Below, one piece after another: positions 59,822 to 64,000 of a stretch of 64,000 nt of DNA. The stretch comes from Astropecten irregularis. Its lineage: Eukaryota; Echinodermata; Asteroidea; Paxillosida; Astropectinidae. Position 1 is the first letter of the stretch; each line of letters begins with the position of its first letter. The stretch is taken from contig OZ020248.1 of the NCBI GenBank assembly GCA_963971285.1, positions 23,457,873 through 23,521,872 of the forward strand, given 5' to 3'. The notes below the pieces were generated by a model. The model searched no databases and was not told the DNA's origin. It saw only the letters and a list, made by a program, of their open reading frames with translations. The position numbers and the translations under genes are program-made.

Positions 59822-60118
59822 CAGGCGTGGTTCTAGAGCCAACATTTGGGGGGGCTAAAAGAGCCATTATTTTTTGGGGGGGCTAGAAGACCCAATATTT
59901 TTGTTTCTTCTAACACTTGCTTCTGCTATGTCTCATAAGGGGTCGAAAAACATGCACATTATAGCCCACACAACGCGTTTTTTATGTTATTGGCGCTTCA
60001 TAACTGAAAAAATCCAGTATTTTCAAGATTTTTTTTTTTTCACTTGCATTTTTTTGGGGGGCTAGACAAAATTTTTGGGGGGCTACAGCCCCCCCAGCCC
60101 CCCGTAGAACCGCGCCTG
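59822..60118. mobile_element. hAT-like element (297 bp) with 8-bp target duplication
   Basis: Inverted ends CAGGCGTGGTTCTAGAG and CGTAGAACCGCGCCTG. Exact duplication CGCGCGCT lies at 59814-59821 and 60119-60126. Several GGGGGGCTA motifs are present. It is inserted in the left arm of the GTCGAC composite. Confidence 0.92.
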
Positions 60119-60331
60119 CGCGCGCTGAATAATGGCCCCATCCGGTCAGATAGGTCGACCTGACCGTGCACTGCATACATGCCGTTAAATGAAGCGATTC
60201 ACGGCTTCCACGTGAGCTCACCATGCCCTGGATATAGTCCGGGAGCAGGTTTCAATCATAATTCTGAGTGCAAAAGGTTTGAAGTCTGCCATAATGTACA
60301 ACTGACTTAGACAAATACAAAATGTGATTTC

Positions 60332-61002
60332 TTAAAGCCCAACTCAAAAGGTCGGAATGGTATTTTGAGTTTTTGTTTTTTCAGGCAGGATATGGACTCA
60401 GGACTACACAAAAGTTCTTTTTTTGACAAGTATTCCAATGGATACACTCTTTAGAGGAGTTTTCATTATCCCCCCACTTTGCCCGAAATCCGAAAAGCAC
60501 GAGGAGTGAGTTTGTAAACATGATGACGTCATTCTGGGACTTCCAACATTCACACTGGTATGGTGTTCCATTTGTGCCGTCAACACGTCACATTTTTTGG
60601 CCGTCACATTTGTTTTTTGGCGTCGCATTTTTTTTTTTTTTGCCGATGAGCAGTTTCCAGCAGTTTATTACTTGTATCAATTTGCATTGTATTACATGTA
60701 TTGTAAATGCGACGCCAAAAAAAAAAGAAAAAAAAAAAAAAAAGCGACACGTTGACGGCACAAATGGAACACCATACCATTGTGAATGTAGCAAGTCCCA
60801 GAATGACGTCATCATGTTTATAAAATCACTCCTCGCGCTTTTCGGATTTCGGGGAAAGTGGGGGGAGAATGAAAACTCCTCTAAAGAGTGTATCCAGTGG
60901 AATACTTGTCAAAAGTGAACTTCTGTGTATTCCTGAGTCCATATCCTACCAGAAAATACAAAAACTCAAAATACCATTCCGACCTTTTGAGTTGGGCTTT
61001 AA
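60332..61002. mobile_element. Long-TIR element (671 bp) flanked by TTAA
   Basis: TTAA at 60332-60335 and 60999-61002. Ends AGCCCAACTCAAAAGGTCGG and CCGACCTTTTGAGTTGGGCT, arms about 250 bp long (CTCTTTAGAGGAGTTTTCAT, ATGATGACGTCATTCTGGGA and complements). The centre has poly-T/poly-A and the GATGAGCAGTTTCCAGCAG motif. Confidence 0.92.
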
Positions 61003-61042
61003 GTTTGGCGAGTGGTGCGTTGGGCATAGAGTGGGCAGCCCC

Positions 61043-61172
61043 TTAAGGGTAATATCATACTTCAATGGTATTCATTAGCAAATATATCAAGGAAGATACA
61101 CAGTCATCTGTGAAAATTTCAGTCTCATACGGTTCCCCCCTTTTTGAGAAAATCATGAAAAACGGCCACAGC
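61043..61172 (+). mobile_element. Family A element, truncated
   Basis: TTAA, then GGGTAATATCATACTTCAAT, ACACAGTCATCTGTGAAAAT and AAAAACGGCCACAG. It stops at 61172, where a G/C-rich segment with CACCGGCGCACCCAG begins. Confidence 0.75.
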
Positions 61173-61530
61173 ACCGGCGCACCCAGTATTTTGTCTTAGG
61201 GGGGTACTCAACGAAAATGTTTCTCCCACAAATCAACTAGGCCTACTATGTGTATGTAAATAATTTAGGGTTGTATTGTATAATATTAATAATGATGGAT
61301 CTTCCAAGTGACTCCTCCTCCTCCTCTTCCTCCATCTCTCCCCAATTTTTTTTTAGGGACCCTCTGGGGGGGGTGGGGGGCTTAAGCCACCCCCCCTCCC
61401 CCCCCTGGGCGGCCACTGCCTGAAACGAATATTACTGGCACTGCATGGCCTCATTTTGCCGTAGGCCCTACCTGACATCGTTTCCTTACCATTTTTTTGA
61501 AGTTAGTTTTCATGAAATTGACACGTTTAC

Positions 61531-61664
61531 CTGATGTTTGTATACTGTGTGTAATTGATAAAGAGGAACTCTTTCTGTCCTCTGAACAGGCAGTTGATGT
61601 TGTCCATGTAGTCGGTATGTACGTGAGACTTGGTACATGTACATCCGCTACTGAACCATAATAT
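61531..61664 (-). CDS. JmjC/cupin-8-like exon
   Basis: An open 134-bp exon with acceptor CATTTGCAG ending at 61665 and donor GTAAAC from 61530. The frame reads ILWFSSGCTCTKSHVHTDYM then DNINCLFRGQKEFLFI and NYTQYTNI. The WFSSGxTxSxxHxD...DNxxCxxxGxKxFxL pattern matches the first half of JmjC oxygenase cores, where the H-x-D pair binds Fe(II). Here that is H and D of HTD at exon residues 16 and 18. No partner exon was found, so it may be a live exon of a gene extending off the window or a captured fragment. Confidence 0.5.
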
Positions 61665-62299
61665 CTGCAAATGATACAAGAATTCCTTTTATTACGGTCA
61701 ACCATATACCTGTTTTCCGTCAAAACAACTCACTTTTGTGAAATGTCACCCTGTTACTCAACTGACCCTGCTGTGTGTATAGTATAGTGTTGCAATATCA
61801 CCTGGATTCTGTGAACAGTAACATATTCCTATGACCTGGATAATGTTGTTGGTGTTTTTCAGAAGCAAACAGCAACATAAAAAGAACAAGGACGGGGTGA
61901 ATTGGCAATCAGCGTTCAAAATAATGTATAAGGCCAAGTCCCAAATCTCTGGCTGCGGCCGCAAATAACGCACAAGTCTGAGCCCACGAGGGAGCCGTGA
62001 ATCGCTTTGATACACGGGCACAAATGCACCCGACGACCTGTCTTATCTCACACCGGACAAGCGTGCGTTGAGCCCACGGGAAGCCGTGAAACGCTTCGAT
62101 ACACGGTATATATCTCAACGGTCGACCTGTATTACCGGTCGACTTGTCTCAACGGTCGACCTGTCTCACACCGGTCGACCTGTCTCGGCCTATCTCACCG
62201 GTTGACCTGTCTCAACGGTCGACTTGTTTCACCGGTCAACCTGTCTCAAGTCGAGTTGTCCCACCGGTCGACTTGTCTGACATTCTCCTGACCAACTAA

Positions 62300-62470
62300 A
62301 TCTTACTTGAATTTCACTCGGTTACTTTGTCCATATGTCCAGGTAGAAACACACTTTTACGAACTTAATCTGAAAATATATCGTGCAAAAACCATCCGAA
62401 AGCGATGATCACTTTGAAGAGGATACTGTAAACAGTCAGCACGCTGTCTGGAAATTTCCGTAACTATAGT
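62300..62470. repeat. Family E repeat, copy 4
   Basis: ACTTTGTCCATATGTCCAGG, TAGAAACACACTTTTACG and CCGAAAGCGATGATCACTTTG match the other copies. It lies just outside the right GTCGAC array; copy 3 (59330-59470) lies just outside the left array in the same orientation. Confidence 0.6.
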
Positions 62471-64000
62471 ACCCAAGGCCACTGTATAGCGTAATAGCCA
62501 CGATAATTAACGTGCACTTAGCGAAATACATACCAGATCTTACTCCATGTAGTCTGGAATTATTGCGCCCAATCCGTAAGACTAATACGCTGGTAGCTTC
62601 AGTCATGTTGGCCAGAAGCGGTAAGCATATAGTCATTGTACAATGTACATTGTAATTGTGTGCAACGCGGCATCACATGCACGTGCTTACAGCACTGTGA
62701 AGTCAGCACGGCCAGCGCACGTGTAGGCTTCAGTCATGAAGGCCGGAAGTGCAGCGTAGGTACATATGGACATGACTTGTGCTGTCAAGTAGCGCTCTGG
62801 ATCACTGACAACATGGATAACTGTCGGCTTCGGTGCAGATTTTGCGGTAAGAAATCTGCTTTTAACGTCGCAACCAGGACTATACAAAATTTGTAATAAT
62901 CTGTTTGTTTTGGTCGTCGCGAAAAGTGCATGCAAAAAGTAGCTCTGTAGTGTTAGCTCATGAGCTACTCTGATATTTTTGTATAAAGTTGCGCCACCAT
63001 AAAAATATCGCGATATTCTTGATATTTCGAAAAAAATGTCGGGGCCGATACGATTTTCCATATGAAAAAAAAAATATCCTGATATCGATAAATATCGTGA
63101 TATCAAACAAGCTTAATGTCCATGTCCATACCGTCTGCCAACACTGCTTTTATTTAGGCACTTTTCTTCTTCACTGAACACGCACGATCGCCGCCCGCTA
63201 GTGCTGTCATTTAAAAGGCGATTAAATTGTATAACACGGATCCGTATTTTTTTTTCATTCCGTAAACGAATACCAAATTACCCTATTTTGCACAGCACTA
63301 ATATTAAATTCCGTAAACGAATACCAAATAACCCTATTTTGCACAGCACTAATATTAATGCATACGTCATGCTTCCTATGTCATTACATACAAAAATGTC
63401 CAAAACAATTCTGTTTTTCAATCTGCCACTGGTCACACCATGGAGGAGTTGAGTGCCAAAGCTCCAATTTGGTGCATTATAACTAGATATAATGCATCTT
63501 CAACTGGTGTTAATTTGAAAATTATATTTCAATTGATCACGGGGTCGACTGGGGTCAAGTTCGAGGTCAACTTTTGACATTTTTCTGGTTCGGGGCCCAC
63601 GTTTCTCAATGAATGTATTGGTGAGCTTATAATTACTTATGAGTAAAGACATGTACCCATAGATAATACCCATGCAATATGGGATCAATATGACCCCTCA
63701 TGTTGACACAGGGTGACCCCAAAAATCACCAAAAGAATCCCCCCATTTCCGGCTGAATAAAGTGCCAACTTTGGGGGACCATAATTAGATAACAAAAAGA
63801 GATCAGATTCTTACTATTTGACAGAAAGTAAACCAGCATACCAGATTTGAGGTTCCCACCATGTAGGCTTATAAAGACCGAGTTATGAACTTCCAAAGTC
63901 AGAAAATATCACAAAAACCACTTTTTGTGAATGAAGAGCGCAAAGAAATGGCTGTCGCATCCAAATTTGGACGAACCGTATCTCAAAAACGACATGGAGT
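62471..64000. other. Right-edge region without recognised gene
   Basis: It contains a tandem pair of about 52 bp (ATTCCGTAAACGAATACCAAA at about 63256 and 63310) and AT/ATATCG-rich sequence at 63005-63105. No exon was recognised. Confidence 0.4.

Larger units (their letters stand above)
59533..62293. mobile_element. Composite flanked by inverted GTCGAC-rich arrays
   Basis: The left array (59540-59690) repeats GAGACAGGTCGACCGGT; the right array (62105-62285) is its inverse, ACCGGTCGACCTGTCTC. The inversion extends into unique arms (GGGACAACTCGACTTGAGAC; TTCACGGCTTCCCGTGGGCT; GTATCRAAGCGATTCAC), giving about 300-bp termini. Enclosed are a hAT-like insert, a TTAA element, a truncated family A copy and a JmjC-like exon. 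Whether it ever moved as one unit is unproven. Confidence 0.6.

Noticed and set aside
61170..61430. A further hAT-like element with CAG...CTG ends near 61172-61420
   Set aside because: The ends CACCGGCGCACCCAG and CTGGGCGGCCACTG are only loosely inverted and the 8 bp outside do not match.

Overview
This is non-coding-rich animal nuclear DNA. Genes are split into short exons with GT/AG borders, there is no bacterial-type gene packing, and most of the window consists of short inverted-repeat transposons, minisatellites and a few SINE and LINE remnants. The over-represented palindrome TACATGTA, the fold-back repeats ending in GGGGCCAATTTCAT, and the form of the TMEM184 protein suggest a marine invertebrate deuterostome (echinoderm, hemichordate or similar). 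The clade is an inference; no species marker was seen.

The one well-supported gene is a TMEM184 (Solute_trans_a / OST-alpha-like, seven-span) gene on the minus strand. Six coding exons were read at 52972-53137, 31947-32037, 30270-30440, 29295-29464, 21412-21641 and 20154-20459. Their phases fit exactly and together encode the last 377 residues, ending in SSDDEF and a stop. The N-terminal exon was not found; it lies upstream of 53137 or outside the window. A second copy of the penultimate exon sits at 7817-8046, about 12 kb past the terminal exon. It is open, has both splice sites, and differs from the resident exon almost only at silent sites.

Other coding traces are also on the minus strand. 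One is a 134-bp JmjC/cupin-8-like exon at 61531-61664, enclosed by a pair of inverted GTCGAC-rich arrays. The other is four tandem copies (about 2.8-6.45 kb) of an exon resembling the TM6-TM7 end of an adhesion-type GPCR, embedded in a roughly 186-bp tandem repeat and apparently non-functional.

Layout: 1-1.29 kb minisatellites; 2.36-7.37 kb the GPCR-like exon and satellite block; 7.8-8.1 kb the extra TMEM184 exon; 8.2-10.4 kb small inverted-repeat elements; 10.44-11.5 kb a 9-bp-based satellite; 11.5-20 kb transposon-rich; 20.15-53.14 kb the TMEM184 gene, its introns packed with elements; 53.3-57.3 kb mostly featureless; 57.3-63 kb a SINE, a poly-A-linked repeat array and a nested composite repeat with the JmjC exon.

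At least 13 copies of one TTAA-flanked 360-bp element (called family A here) occur. Five further insertions keep matching target duplications: four of 8 bp and one of 9 bp. These allow insertion order to be read in several places. No RNA polymerase II promoter, CRISPR array, bacterial feature or multi-gene system could be supported.
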